A stretch of 64,000 nucleotides of DNA. Source: JALOAT01 sp041685115. Lineage in GTDB: Bacteria; Pseudomonadota; Gammaproteobacteria; Thiohalomonadales; Thiohalomonadaceae. Each line of letters begins with the position of its first letter. The stretch's first letter is position 1. The DNA lies in contig JAWLGK010000016.1 of assembly GCA_041685115.1 (NCBI GenBank), positions 24,100 through 88,099 on the forward strand, given 5' to 3'. Under the pieces are notes generated by a model. It was not told the origin of the DNA, made no database searches, and saw nothing but the letters and a program-made list of their open reading frames with translations. The position numbers and the translations under genes are program-made. This document shows, in pieces, positions 1 to 12,513 of this stretch.

Positions 1-38
1 TGTTGCTGGGCTTCGTCATCCTCGACGAGACGCCCTGA
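1..38 (+). CDS. C-terminal end of an unidentified protein (partial)
   Basis: Reading from base 3, the window opens with LLGFVILDETP and a TGA stop at 36-38. This is probably the end of a gene that starts left of the window. Only eleven residues are visible, so no function can be given. The next 300 bases are non-coding, which fits a true gene end. Confidence 0.4.
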   Translation, partial: LLGFVILDETP

Positions 39-93
39 GCCGCCGTGGCGTCGGCACTGCCATGCGCCAGCGGCACCAGCCTCCCGACTCTCC

Positions 94-206
94 GTCACCC
101 CGGCGGAGGCCGGGGTCCATTCCGTCTCCCCTCTTCGTCACCCCGGCAAAAGCCGGGGTGCATGCCCAGGACGTGAAGATGGATTCCGGCTTGCGCGGAA
201 TGACGG
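94..206. repeat. Dispersed repeat family C, three copies (CCCCGG..CCGGGGTGAC / GGATTCCGG type)
   Basis: Three imperfect palindromes follow one another: GTCACCCCGGC..GCCGGGGTCCAT at 94-120, a second with the same arms at 137-165, and a GGATTCCGGC..GCGGAATGACGG form at 177-206. The same core recurs near 15.93, 26.58, 36.80, 41.37, 57.06 and 60.94 kb. The rest of 39-321 shows no credible gene. Confidence 0.8.
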
Positions 207-321
207 ATCCTGTTGCCGCCACAAATTGGTTTCCGGGCTGCGCGGGAATGGCTCGGTCGATGCAGCCGGTTTTTCCCGTGCCCGCCGATCTCGGCGGTTG
301 GCGCTTTTTTCCGGTGAACGG

Positions 322-350
322 TTGACGCGCGCGTCGATTTCCGCAAGAAT
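322..350 (+). promoter_or_regulatory. Putative sigma-70 promoter of tRNA-Asp
   Basis: TTGACG at 322-327 and AAGAAT at 345-350 are separated by 17 bases. The tRNA starts 36 bases after the -10 box. The G+C-rich GCGC directly after the -10 resembles the discriminator of stringently controlled stable-RNA promoters; that regulation is inference. Confidence 0.5.
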
Positions 351-385
351 GCGCAGCCCTTGCGGACCACGCGCCGCAAGGTCTC

Positions 386-462
386 GGAGCGGTAGTTCAG
401 TCGGTTAGAATACCGGCCTGTCACGCCGGGGGTCGCGGGTTCGAGTCCCGTCCGCTCCGCCA
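386..462 (+). tRNA. tRNA-Asp (anticodon GTC)
   Basis: A 77-base cloverleaf with the CCA end encoded. The acceptor arm GGAGCGG (386-392) pairs with CCGCTCC (452-458), followed by discriminator G and CCA. The D-loop has AGTTCAGTCGGTTAGA, the anticodon loop CTGTCAC places GTC at 420-422, and the T-arm contains GGTTCGAGTCC. It reads GAC/GAU codons. A promoter and an intrinsic terminator frame it, so it is probably transcribed alone. Confidence 0.97.
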
Positions 463-477
463 TCTCCTCGTTGAATT

Positions 478-502
478 ACGGCGCCCTGCGGGGCGCCGTT
501 TT
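478..502 (+). terminator. Intrinsic terminator after tRNA-Asp
   Basis: A perfect 9-bp stem, ACGGCGCCC (478-486) with GGGCGCCGT (491-499), a TGCG loop and a short T-run. It begins 16 bases after the tRNA CCA end. Confidence 0.85.
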
Positions 503-528
503 CATTCCATTCCAAAGCCAGCTCGAAC

Positions 529-620
529 TCTCGCCAAGGCGCCAACACCGCCAAGCTTGCAAGGCGAGCTGGGAATTTCCGTTCTTCTTGAATCCTTGGC
601 GTTCTCGGCGTCTCGGCGCG
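529..620. repeat. Dispersed CTTGGCG..CTCGCCAAG repeat (family F)
   Basis: TCTCGCCAAGGCGCCAA near 529 and CTTGGCGTTCTCGGCGTC near 597 form a loose inverted pair. Related strings occur at about 3999-4030, 4395-4430, 33480-33515, 34318-34347 and 47485-47515. Non-coding. Confidence 0.55.
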
Positions 621-653
621 GGCCCATGTGTTCCGCGGCCGGGAAGAGCTGTC

Positions 654-2231
654 TCAGGGCCGTTGCGCGAAGTAGCGTGCCAGATAATCGTCGAAGGACA
701 GCTGATCCGCGGCCTCCATTTCCCGCTGCGTGGCCAGGGATTTTTCCCTCAGCTCGGCCAGTTGCCCCGCGAGCACCGGCGCGGGGGCGAGCCCTTGGAA
801 ATAGCGGCGGTGCGCCAGGGACATGCGCCGCGCGAAACCGTGGAAGCTTTCATTGCGCTCGCGCATCTCCCGCAGCATGCGCGCCGACGGCGTGCGTTCC
901 GGATCAGCGATCGCGGCCTGCTGCGCGGCCAGCGCCCGCGTGTAGGGCCGGCCCGGCACGCCGCTATCGAGCACCTCGGCAATGGGCGCGAGTCCGTCGC
1001 AGATGGCGCCGGCCCAGGCCTTCAGCGTGATGGCCTCACCGTTGCGCATCAAAGTGAGCCCCGGCTCGCGGCCGCGATGGGCCACGGCCATCTCGTTGTT
1101 GTCCACTTCAGAACGCTCCCACGGATGGATGCGCGGGCTGTCCTCGAACAAACACCACACCATCAGTGCGTGCATGAAACGCATCTGCGCCTCGTTGATG
1201 CCGAGCGGCTCATAGGCATTGACGTCCAGCGATCGCAGCTCGATGTAGCGCACACCGCGGCGCTTGAGGGCGAGCGAGGGCTTTTCATTGTCCTCCAGCA
1301 GCTGTTTCGGCCGCACGGTGGTGTAGTACTCGTTTTCGATTTGCAGGATGTTGGCGTTCAGCTGCCGGTATTCGCCATCGACCTTCACACCGATCTTTTC
1401 GTAACCGGGGTACGGGGTATTGATGGCGGTGGTGAGGGTCTCCACGTACTCAGCGAGATTGTCGTAGCATGGCCGTACGCCGATCTCGTGCTCGCGGTTG
1501 TTCTGGTAGCCGATATCACCCATGCGCAAAGAGGTGGCATGGGGGCCGTAGTAGGTGCTTTCATCGAAGCTCTCCAACGACCCAGGCTGGCCCGCCAGGA
1601 AACTCTTGCATACCGCCGGTGAAGCACCGAACAGGTACGGAATCAGCCAGCCCACCCGTTGCAGGTTGCGGATGAGCCCGAAGTAGCGATCGGAGATGAA
1701 GTCCTGGCGTGCGCGCCGGTCACCTTCCATGTCCTGCAGGGCATCCCAGAACCCCTCTGCAAACGAGAAATTGAAATGCACGCCGGAAATGGCCTGCATC
1801 ATGCGCCCGTAGCGGTGCGCAAGACCTTGCCGGTAGACGTGTTTCATCCGCCCTGCGTTGGAATGGCCGTACTGCGCGATGGGCACACCGTCCTCGCCGT
1901 TGACCACGCACGGCATGCTGGTCGCCCACAGGTACTCGTCGTCGATGTGCGCGTAGACGAAGCGGTGCAATTCGCGAAGGAATGCCAATACCGCATCCAT
2001 GTCGCCGAGGGGCGGCGTGATGAGTTCGAGCAGGGCCTCGGAAAAATCCGTGGTGATGTAGGGGTGGGTCAGTGCCGAGCCGAGCGCCGTTGGATGGGGT
2101 GTCAGCGCTAGGCTGCCCTCGGGGTTCACGCGCAGGCTTTCCTTCTCGACGCCGCACTGAAAAACCTGAAGCAGGCCGCCGTGGCCAGCCGACAAAAAGC
2201 GCTGCAGGCGCGGGTGAAAAGGCTTGTGCAA
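654..2231 (-). CDS. gshA: Glutamate-cysteine ligase (gamma-glutamylcysteine synthetase)
   Basis: GshA joins L-glutamate and L-cysteine with ATP to gamma-glutamylcysteine, the first step of glutathione synthesis in the cytosol. The 525-residue product matches the E. coli-type family in length. Recognisable segments are GVEKESLRV near residue 28, TDFSEALLELITPP in the first hundred residues, then a central YYGPHATSLRMGDIGYQ and the cysteine-site-like IELRSLDVN block. The start gives MHKPFHPRLQRFL, typical of the family. The gene stands alone: tRNA-Asp lies beyond its 3' end on the other strand, and 116 bases separate it from the NERD-like gene upstream. No glutathione synthetase gene is in the window. 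Confidence 0.95.
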   Translation of the reverse strand: MHKPFHPRLQRFLSAGHGGLLQVFQCGVEKESLRVNPEGSLALTPHPTALGSALTHPYITTDFSEALLELITPPLGDMDAVLAFLRELHRFVYAHIDDEYLWATSMPCVVNGEDGVPIAQYGHSNAGRMKHVYRQGLAHRYGRMMQAISGVHFNFSFAEGFWDALQDMEGDRRARQDFISDRYFGLIRNLQRVGWLIPYLFGASPAVCKSFLAGQPGSLESFDESTYYGPHATSLRMGDIGYQNNREHEIGVRPCYDNLAEYVETLTTAINTPYPGYEKIGVKVDGEYRQLNANILQIENEYYTTVRPKQLLEDNEKPSLALKRRGVRYIELRSLDVNAYEPLGINEAQMRFMHALMVWCLFEDSPRIHPWERSEVDNNEMAVAHRGREPGLTLMRNGEAITLKAWAGAICDGLAPIAEVLDSGVPGRPYTRALAAQQAAIADPERTPSARMLREMRERNESFHGFARRMSLAHRRYFQGLAPAPVLAGQLAELREKSLATQREMEAADQLSFDDYLARYFAQRP

Positions 2232-2347
2232 AGGAGGGAATTCCCGAGTAAAGTGCGCGGTTGCAGTCGCAGGACCTTACCGTGTCGGCCGGGTATCCTG
2301 CAACACCCACGATGCTGCGTCCGCGCCCTGCAAGTATAGCTGTGGTC

Positions 2348-3094
2348 CTACGGCAGCGGCTGGTAGAGCAGGAGCCAGCCACCCCATACAGCAATGGCGA
2401 GCGACAACGTCAGGAGGAAGAGCGCGGCAATCTCACGCCCGTGACTCGCACCGCCCCGTAGCGCCTGCATGTCGCGGCCATAGGCCTGCTCGCCGCGGGC
2501 ACCGAGTTCACCCAGGTGCTCCCAGGCGGCCTGCAACGGCGCGGGTATCTCCTTGTCTGCCCAGGCGGCGGCCTCGCCGGTGATTTGCGATGGCAGCAAC
2601 ACCCCCTCGGGCTGGCCCTTGGGAAAGCTCACCCCCTCTTCGAACAGCACGATCCCACGGACCGCCACACCCGGTGCGTGGAACTTCACCGCGGCTACGC
2701 GTTCCGCGTTGGCCGCGAGGGGATTCGGGAAGCGCACGGTGCGCCGGCCCACCACGCGCGCCCAGCTGTCGGTCTTGTCGGCGCCGAACACGATGCCATG
2801 CCCACGCTGCATGGACAGGACGAGGATCTCGCGGTCGGTAAGCACCAGCCAGTCCATGAACGCCACGCCGTCGAGGCCGTTCTCCACCGAAACGTTGCGC
2901 ATGACGGCCCTGCCGAGGCTCGTGACACAGGCACGTATGCGCGCCGCCTGGCGGCATCGTTGGAACCAGGGGCGCAACAGCCACAGGCTCAGGGCGAGCA
3001 GCACAACCGGAATGGCCCACACCAGCTGCGCCTCGAAGAGAGCGTGCTGCAACTGGCTTGTGACGTTCTGAATGAAGGCGTGATAGTCGGTCAT
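2348..3094 (-). CDS. NERD-like membrane protein of unknown function
   Basis: 248 residues with a hydrophobic segment near residues 24-42 (LVWAIPVVLLALSLWLL) and a second at the C-terminus (IAALFLLTLSLAIAVWGGWL). The soluble part between them, about 60-170, has NVSVENGLDGVAFMDWLVLT and FGADKTDSWARV followed by NPLAANAERVAAV. This resembles the pattern of the nuclease-related NERD domain, but I do not see a clean catalytic E-x-K, so nuclease activity is not claimed. The ATG at 3094 is preferred to an upstream TTG at 3124. The gene is divergent from the next one. Confidence 0.6.
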   Translation of the reverse strand: MTDYHAFIQNVTSQLQHALFEAQLVWAIPVVLLALSLWLLRPWFQRCRQAARIRACVTSLGRAVMRNVSVENGLDGVAFMDWLVLTDREILVLSMQRGHGIVFGADKTDSWARVVGRRTVRFPNPLAANAERVAAVKFHAPGVAVRGIVLFEEGVSFPKGQPEGVLLPSQITGEAAAWADKEIPAPLQAAWEHLGELGARGEQAYGRDMQALRGGASHGREIAALFLLTLSLAIAVWGGWLLLYQPLP

Positions 3095-3277
3095 GGCATC
3101 CGCCCTCGGAGGAGGCACGGACAAACGATGGGCGGGTGCACAAAACTAATACGCCAGCCTCGCGGGTGCAACTCTTGACTTCCCGCGTTTCGTGCAGCCA
3201 GTCACACACTTGACGCGCGTCCGGACGGCACATTACTTATCCATAGAGTGACACGTCCTGCCGCTCCCGGAGGCTCC

Positions 3278-3961
3278 ATGAGAACGCCGGACTTTGCCTG
3301 CACTGCGCCCGACCGGCTCGAAGAGCGCGATTTGCGCTTCCTCATCGAAAACATGCCGCAGGGCGGCGGCAGTTACGAGGAGATTGCGCGCCTGCTGGAG
3401 ACCATGCCCAGCACCATCGAATCCATGCTCACCAGTGATTACGTGTATGCACTGATCCGCGATCGCCGCAATCTGTTGCTCAGCATCTCGCCGTTTTTGC
3501 TGTTCGGTGTGCTGTTGCGCCGCAGCCTGGATGTACCGCGCTCCCCGGTGGAGCGGCGCGTCATCAACTATCTCGCCAACCTCCTTGCCCTGTTCGTGCG
3601 CGCCGAGCGCGTGTACCGCGTGGAAGCTGATGCCGATCCACGGGCCTACGTGGTGGAACTGCTACAGGGCCTTGGCGAGGCGGAGCCGCGGCGCCAGTTC
3701 GTCACCTATGCACATATCGGCAATTACGCGTTGTGGCTCACCGGCCTGCAGGCGGTGTGGCTGGAACACCGCCACCGCTACGGCCGGCGCCCGGTGGATG
3801 CGCGTTACTACGAATCCCAGGGTCGCGCCTATTTCGATCGGGCCGCGCACCATTCGTTGGCGAGGGAATTCGGGCTCGATGACGTGTTCCTGCGCCTGGC
3901 GATGATGTTCGATCACTACCGCGCCGGGCTGGAACGCATGCGCCGCGACGAGATGCTGTAG
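3278..3961 (+). CDS. Conserved hypothetical protein
   Basis: 227 residues, soluble and charge-rich, with a hydrophobic helix around residues 62-82 (NLLLSISPFLLFGVLLRRSL) that could be buried or membrane-associated. No motif identifies it. It contains the aromatic-rich segment FVTYAHIGNYALWLTGL and a likely helical C-terminus. The ATG at 3278 has a good ribosome site (CCGGAGGCTCC) directly upstream and is preferred to the start at 3248. A weak promoter candidate (TTGACG at 3210, TTACTT at 3233, 17-bp spacer) lies in the divergent intergenic region. Function unknown. Confidence 0.75.
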   Translation: MRTPDFACTAPDRLEERDLRFLIENMPQGGGSYEEIARLLETMPSTIESMLTSDYVYALIRDRRNLLLSISPFLLFGVLLRRSLDVPRSPVERRVINYLANLLALFVRAERVYRVEADADPRAYVVELLQGLGEAEPRRQFVTYAHIGNYALWLTGLQAVWLEHRHRYGRRPVDARYYESQGRAYFDRAAHHSLAREFGLDDVFLRLAMMFDHYRAGLERMRRDEML

Positions 3962-4448
3962 GCGCCGACCCCATCGGCGAAGGCCGAGCGGCACAACAAA
4001 AACGCAGAGGCACAGAGGGCACAGACTCAACAAGGGCATCTTGTTCTGAGGGCGAGAAATTATCTGTCTCGTGGTCACCTCATTTCCAGGAAAGCCAGAA
4101 GCTTGCGTCCCTTCTCACTCCGGGAGACGACTGCATGGATGCAGGAGGTAGGCAATGCATGAAGCGAATTGCCGAAGGACAGGATAAGGGGATCAAGAAG
4201 CCAACAGCTGTACCTGAATGGATCCCCTCTCCCCAACCCTCTCCCGGAGGGAGAGGGGGTAAGAAGGCTGGTGCCACGGCAATAGAGTGACTAAGAGACG
4301 GCCGGGAGAGGAGCGTTCCGTGAGGGGGCCTGTGCAAACATGACCAGTTTCTCCCGAAAGGAGCGGGGCGCTCAGGCCACCCAGAAATTCTGCGGAGGAG
4401 CCCCCCTTTTGTGTTCTCTGCGTCTCTGCGTTGGGCTGTTGCGCGCGC
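3962..4448. other. Convergent intergenic region filled with dispersed repeats
   Basis: The 487 bases between two convergent genes hold family F strings (about 3999-4030 and 4395-4430) and one copy of the 137-bp family E repeat (4131-4267). Short reading frames here follow the repeats and look spurious. Confidence 0.75.
4131..4267. repeat. 137-bp dispersed repeat, copy 1 (family E)
   Basis: Starts with CTGCATGGATGCAGGAGG and ends with a CCCTCTCCC..GGGAGAGGGGG hairpin and AAGAAGG. A second copy of the same length lies at 16495-16631 with only scattered substitutions. Both copies sit downstream of minus-strand genes (the MCP gene and hydA). Non-coding. Confidence 0.85.
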
Positions 4449-6059
4449 TCAGACCGCGAAGCGCGATACCACGCTGCGCAAAGCCTGGGCCAGTTCGTGC
4501 AGTTCCTGCGCGCCGGACGCGATGTCCCGCGCGCCGGCGGCGGTGCCTTCGCTGGCGCCATGGATGTTGGCGATGTTGTGGTTCATCTCGTCGGTCACGG
4601 CGTGCTGCTCCTCCGCCGCAGTGGCGATCTGTGCGTTCATCTCGGTGATGGACGAAACGGCGCGCGTGATGCCTACCAGGCGCTCGCCGGCACGCGCCGC
4701 CTGGGCGACGTTCTCGTCGGTGCGCTCCCGGCCATGCTCCATCATGCTCACGGCGTGCCGTGCGCCGTCCTGCAGGCGTTCGATCATGCCCTGGATCTCG
4801 CCTGTGGCCTCCTGGGTGCGTTGCGCCAACGTGCGCACCTCGTCGGCCACCACGGCGAAACCGCGGCCCTGTTCACCGGCGCGGGCCGCCTCGATGGCGG
4901 CGTTGAGGGCGAGCAGGTTGGTCTGGTCGGCGATACCGCGAATCACGTTCAGGATGCTGCCGATGCGTTCACTCTCGGCCTCCAGCGCGGTGATGGCCTC
5001 GGAGGCCTTGGCCACATCGTCGGCCAGGGCATGGATGCTGGCGATCACCTGTTCCACCACCTCGCGGCCGAGGCGCGCTTCGTTTTCCGCCTCCTGCGCC
5101 GAGCCCGCCGCCGCGGCGGCGCTGCGCGCCACTTCCTGCGAGGTGGCCGACATCTCGTTCATGGCCGTGGCGATCTGATCCACCTCCGCCTGCTGGCGAT
5201 CCAGTGCTGCACTGGCCTCGCTCGCCACGCCGGACATCTGTTCCACCGCCGCGGACAACTGCGCCGCCGAGCCCGTGACCTGACCGAGGATGGCTCGCAG
5301 ATGCTCCTTCATGGTGTTCACACCGGCACAGATGCTGCCGATTTCGTCGTCGGACACCACCACTAACGCATCGCCCTTCAGGTCGCCATCGGCGACCCGG
5401 CGCAATTCGCGTTCCACGCGCGGCAGTTGGAGCATGGCGGTCAACAACATGCGCCCGGACACGGCGAACACCACGAGCGAGAAAATCATGGCGCCAAACA
5501 TCACTGGCCGTGCCTGCTTCATGCGTGCCCGCTGGGTAGCGAGCAGATCGTCGGAACGGCCCTTGGCATCGGCCACCAGTGCATCCACGTCGTCGGTGAT
5601 CTGCGCGGCCACGGTATCGAATTCGCCCATCATGGCGTTGCCCGCATCGGTGCCACTGGTCACATAGGCCTCGGCCATGCGACGCCCGGTGGCGTAATAG
5701 GCATCGAAGTGTGGCGTGAGGGTGCGGTAACGGGCCGCGTGTTCTGGATCGAGGCGGATCAGCGCGGCGACGGTTTCATGGAATATGCCGGCGTAGCGTT
5801 CGGCCTGGGCAAAACCATCGTCCAGGCCGTCACGGCCGCGCGTAGCGCTGATGTCCGTGAGCCATTGCTGGACCTGCACCGTGGCGAGTTTGATACGGTG
5901 GGTATGTTCGATGAGCGGGAAATCCAGTTCAGCCAGTCGTGTATTGGCCTCGTCAACGGCGCGGGAGGTGTCCAGGATCAACCAGAACGTGAGCACCACC
6001 GCGCCAGCAAAGAGTCCACCGGCAATGAAAAACTTCCTTGTCAGACTTTGTTTCGCCAT
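4449..6059 (-). CDS. Methyl-accepting chemotaxis protein
   Basis: A 536-residue transmembrane chemoreceptor. Transmembrane helix 1 spans about residues 10-29 and helix 2 about 187-207, enclosing a roughly 155-residue, mainly helical periplasmic domain of the four-helix-bundle type. A HAMP-like linker follows (about 210-260). The cytoplasmic signalling hairpin is diagnostic: IADQTNLLALNAAIEAARAG at about 376-395, then QGRGFAVVADEVR. It should signal through CheA/CheW, neither of which is in the window. No ligand can be deduced. The gene begins 70 bases after the end of the 25-residue-repeat gene on the same strand, so they may be co-transcribed. Confidence 0.95.
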   Translation of the reverse strand: MAKQSLTRKFFIAGGLFAGAVVLTFWLILDTSRAVDEANTRLAELDFPLIEHTHRIKLATVQVQQWLTDISATRGRDGLDDGFAQAERYAGIFHETVAALIRLDPEHAARYRTLTPHFDAYYATGRRMAEAYVTSGTDAGNAMMGEFDTVAAQITDDVDALVADAKGRSDDLLATQRARMKQARPVMFGAMIFSLVVFAVSGRMLLTAMLQLPRVERELRRVADGDLKGDALVVVSDDEIGSICAGVNTMKEHLRAILGQVTGSAAQLSAAVEQMSGVASEASAALDRQQAEVDQIATAMNEMSATSQEVARSAAAAAGSAQEAENEARLGREVVEQVIASIHALADDVAKASEAITALEAESERIGSILNVIRGIADQTNLLALNAAIEAARAGEQGRGFAVVADEVRTLAQRTQEATGEIQGMIERLQDGARHAVSMMEHGRERTDENVAQAARAGERLVGITRAVSSITEMNAQIATAAEEQHAVTDEMNHNIANIHGASEGTAAGARDIASGAQELHELAQALRSVVSRFAV

Positions 6060-6129
6060 TTACCGCGCCTCGTTTTCCTAACAAGTTGGTACGCGAAAGA
6101 CTACTTCGCAAATATTACCTACGGATGTA

Positions 6130-6774
6130 TCACACAAGAGATAGCTTGCTGGTGTCGATGTCAGGTTCCGTCATGTGTTCGGACTCGACCAGTTGTACGC
6201 CGGGCTCCGCCAGGCTCATGGCGGAGGTGTCCACCTGGAGGTCGGGCGTGCCCAAGTGTTCGACCAGCACCACGCCCGGTTGCGCCATGGACATGCCGCT
6301 CAGGTCCACGGCCAGCGGCGGCGTCTCCACCGGCGGCACCAGCACCACGCCGGGTGGGTCCATGTGCAGATGGCTGGTGTCGATACGAGGTGCTTCGACC
6401 CGTTCGGGCGCGACCAGTACCACACCGGGTGGGTCGATGGTGGCGTCCAGTCCCTTAGGCGCCTGGGGCGCCGGTGCGGCGGGTGCCGGCGACACGGCGC
6501 GCGGTGCAGAAGGATTCGCAGAGGGTGTCGAAAGTTCGGTGGCCGCCGCGGATTCCATGTGCACGATGGCGCCGGCCTCGCGCAGGGCCTTCTGGTACTT
6601 CAGGGCGGTGGCCTCATCGAGGCCCTTCTTGATGACGAAGCGCTTGCCGGAGAACAGGGGTTCGATCTTCGCCGGCTCGGTCTTGAACAGGGCCGCGAGG
6701 TTGCGCCTGACCTGGGCCTGGTCACTGCCGGGCACGATCACGCCGGTGAACACGATGTCGTATGTCTGGCTCAT
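6130..6774 (-). CDS. Protein with four 25-residue PGVVLV repeats; function unknown
   Basis: 214 residues in three parts. Residues 1-75 form a compact domain with RRNLAALFKTEPAKIEPLFSGKRFVIKKGLD and AGAIVHM. Residues 76-108 are a proline/alanine linker. Residues 109-214 are a tandem repeat whose GVVLV core falls at 117, 142, 167 and 192 (the last as GVQLV), an exact 25-residue period. Each unit also carries a DTS or DLS element and the chain ends with a partial unit, DIDTSKLSLV. No signal peptide or membrane segment is seen. It lies directly upstream of the chemoreceptor gene in the same orientation. The repeats look like ligands or peptide-binding modules; that is inference. Confidence 0.8.
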   Translation of the reverse strand: MSQTYDIVFTGVIVPGSDQAQVRRNLAALFKTEPAKIEPLFSGKRFVIKKGLDEATALKYQKALREAGAIVHMESAAATELSTPSANPSAPRAVSPAPAAPAPQAPKGLDATIDPPGVVLVAPERVEAPRIDTSHLHMDPPGVVLVPPVETPPLAVDLSGMSMAQPGVVLVEHLGTPDLQVDTSAMSLAEPGVQLVESEHMTEPDIDTSKLSLV

Positions 6775-6918
6775 GCACCCTCCCTAGCCGCCGATGAAAG
6801 CACGCCCGGACGCTCCTGCCAAGCCAGGCCTTAGCCTAGGGGTGATGTCGTGGTGCAAACGCGCACTGGTTCACAGGTAGGCCATGCGGCCGTCGTGTCC
6901 AGGCATGGTGCACCGAAT

Positions 6919-7080
6919 GTCACGTAGCTTCGCAACGTTACCTACGCAAGAGCGACGCCGTAGGTCACGTTGGCGCGCAGCGCCTACGTGAGAGTCGGGG
7001 CAGGAAGACGTCACGTAGCTTCGCAACGTGACGCAAGAGCAATGCCCGTAGGGCACGTTGGCGCGCAGCGCCTACGTGAC
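6919..7080. repeat. Two BIME-like units of palindrome family A
   Basis: Two pairs of inverted palindromes of the GTCACGTAGC..CGTTACCTACG / GTAGGTCACGTTGGCG..CGCCTACGTGA type, at about 6919-6992 and 7009-7080. They lie between the repeat-protein gene start and the recD end, an otherwise gene-free stretch of 343 bases. Confidence 0.85.
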
Positions 7081-7117
7081 AGGCGCGGCCACGCAGATGC
7101 CCTCCGCGCCTCGCCCT

Positions 7118-8952
7118 TCAAGACTCTCCCCACAGCGCATCGCGCAGCCCGGAGCTACGCTCGACGCGCCGTTGCACGGCGCGCGCGAACAGGGCGCGGG
7201 TGCCCCACAGTTCCACGCCTTCGCGGGCACGGGTGAGGCCGGTGTAGACCAGCTCGCGGCTCAGCACCGGGGCGTCCACGTCCGGCAACAGCACCACGCA
7301 ATGGGCGAACTCGGAGCCCTGGCTCTTGTGCACGGTCATGGCGAACACGGTCTCGTGGGCGGGCAGGCGGTGCAGCAGGACGCGGCGCAGCTGCCCGTCG
7401 GGCATGACAAAGAATGCACGCAGCCGGCCGCCGGCCTGGGGGTCGGGCAGGACCATGCCGATGTCGCCGTTGAACAGGCCAAGGGCATAGTCGTTACGGG
7501 TGATGAGCAGCGGACGGCCGGCGTAGTGGCGCACCGCGGCGGGCAGTAGCCCGGCGCGGCGCAGGGCGGCCTCCGCCACCGCGTTCACCTGCCGCACGCC
7601 GAACGGCCCTTCGCGCAGGGCGCACAAAAAGCGGAAGCGGCTGAACAGGGCCAGCGCCTGTTGCGGGTCCGTGGTTTCCAGGCAGGCGCGATAACCTGCC
7701 ACGGCGGCGGCCGCCACTGCGGCGTTCACATCCGCCTCGCCTACCTCGCGCCAGCGTGTGTCGTCGCCGGCATCGGCGCAGACCTCCAGCGCCGCCGCGG
7801 CATCGCCGCGGTTCACGGCGCGCGCCAGCCGGCCGATGCCGCTGTCGCTGCCGAAGCGGTAACTGCGCGTAAGCACGGCCAGGCTGTCGGCCATGGCGGG
7901 CACACGCTCGGCCACGGCCGGCGCACGGTCACCCCCGGCCATCGCCGGGACGCGTTCATCCAGCGCGGCGAGCTGTGCGGCCATCTCCGAGGAATAGGGC
8001 GTCTCCTCGCCGCGGTTGCACAGGTCGCCCAGCACGCTGCCCGCCTCCACCGAGGAGAGCTGATCGCGATCGCCGAGCAGGATCAGCCGCGCCTCGGGCG
8101 GCAGCGCGTCGAGCAGGCGCGCCATGAGCGAGACGTCCACCATGGAGGCCTCGTCCACCACCAGCACGTCCAGATGCAGCGGATTGCCCGCGTGGTGGCG
8201 AAAGCCGGTCTCGCCCGGGATGGCCCGCAGCAGGCGATGCACGGTGCCCGCCTCCTCCGGGATGGCGTCGCGCACCTGCGCGTCGCAGGCGAGGGTCTGC
8301 TTGGCCTGCTTGATGGATTCGGTGAGGCGCGCCGCGGCCTTGCCGGTGGGCGCGGCCAGCGCGATGCGCGGCACCTTCGGCCAGGACTGCTCCACCAGCA
8401 GCGCCAGCAGGCGCGTGACGGTGGTGGTCTTGCCCGTGCCGGGACCGCCGGAGATCACCGCCAGGCGGCGCAACAGCGCGACGGCGGCGGCGCGGCGCTG
8501 CGGGTCGTCCTCGTCGGATGCGGGGAACAGCCGCTCCAGGCCCGCGCGCGCCCGCGCCGCGTCCACCTCGGCGGCGGTGGCGCGCCCCATCAGCTCGCGC
8601 ACCAGGATGCGTTCGAAATACCAGTAGCGGCCCAGATAGAGCCGGTCGTGCCCGTCCAGCACCAGCGGCGTGCCGCCCTCGCCGCGGCCCACGGCACCGC
8701 TGGCGTGCAGGGCCTCGCGCCAGGTGTCGAGCGCAGGCGCGACGAGGGTCGGATGGTCCAGCACCGGCCGCCCGGCCAGTTCGTCCAGGGCGATGCACAC
8801 GTGGCCATCCGCCGTAGCGCGGCTGGCCAGCGCCGCCGCCAGCCACAGCTCGGGCGCATCGCAACGCGCCACCTCGCACACGCAGGCGGCGAAGTGGAAA
8901 TCAAGATCGCGCAGGCGCTGGCCGTCCACTGCGCGGCGCAGTCTTTCGCGCA

Positions 8953-8953
<1 letters not shown>
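7118..8953 (-). CDS. recD: RecBCD enzyme subunit RecD (5'-3' helicase)
   Basis: RecD is the fast 5'-3' motor of the RecBCD exonuclease V complex, which resects double-strand breaks. The 611-residue protein has an N-terminal domain, Walker A SGGPGTGKTTT at about 168-178, motif LVVDEASMVD, and C-terminal motifs including ALFSRFRFLCALREG, LITRNDY and FAMTVHKSQGSEF. The start ATG overlaps the recB stop as TGATG (8951-8955), so translation is coupled. A small internal duplication, ERVPAMA twice within about 25 residues, sits in a variable linker before LTRSYRFGSDSGIG. It is the last gene of recC-recB-recD. Confidence 0.95.
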
Positions 8954-12509
<3,556 letters not shown>

Positions 12510-12513
<4 letters not shown>

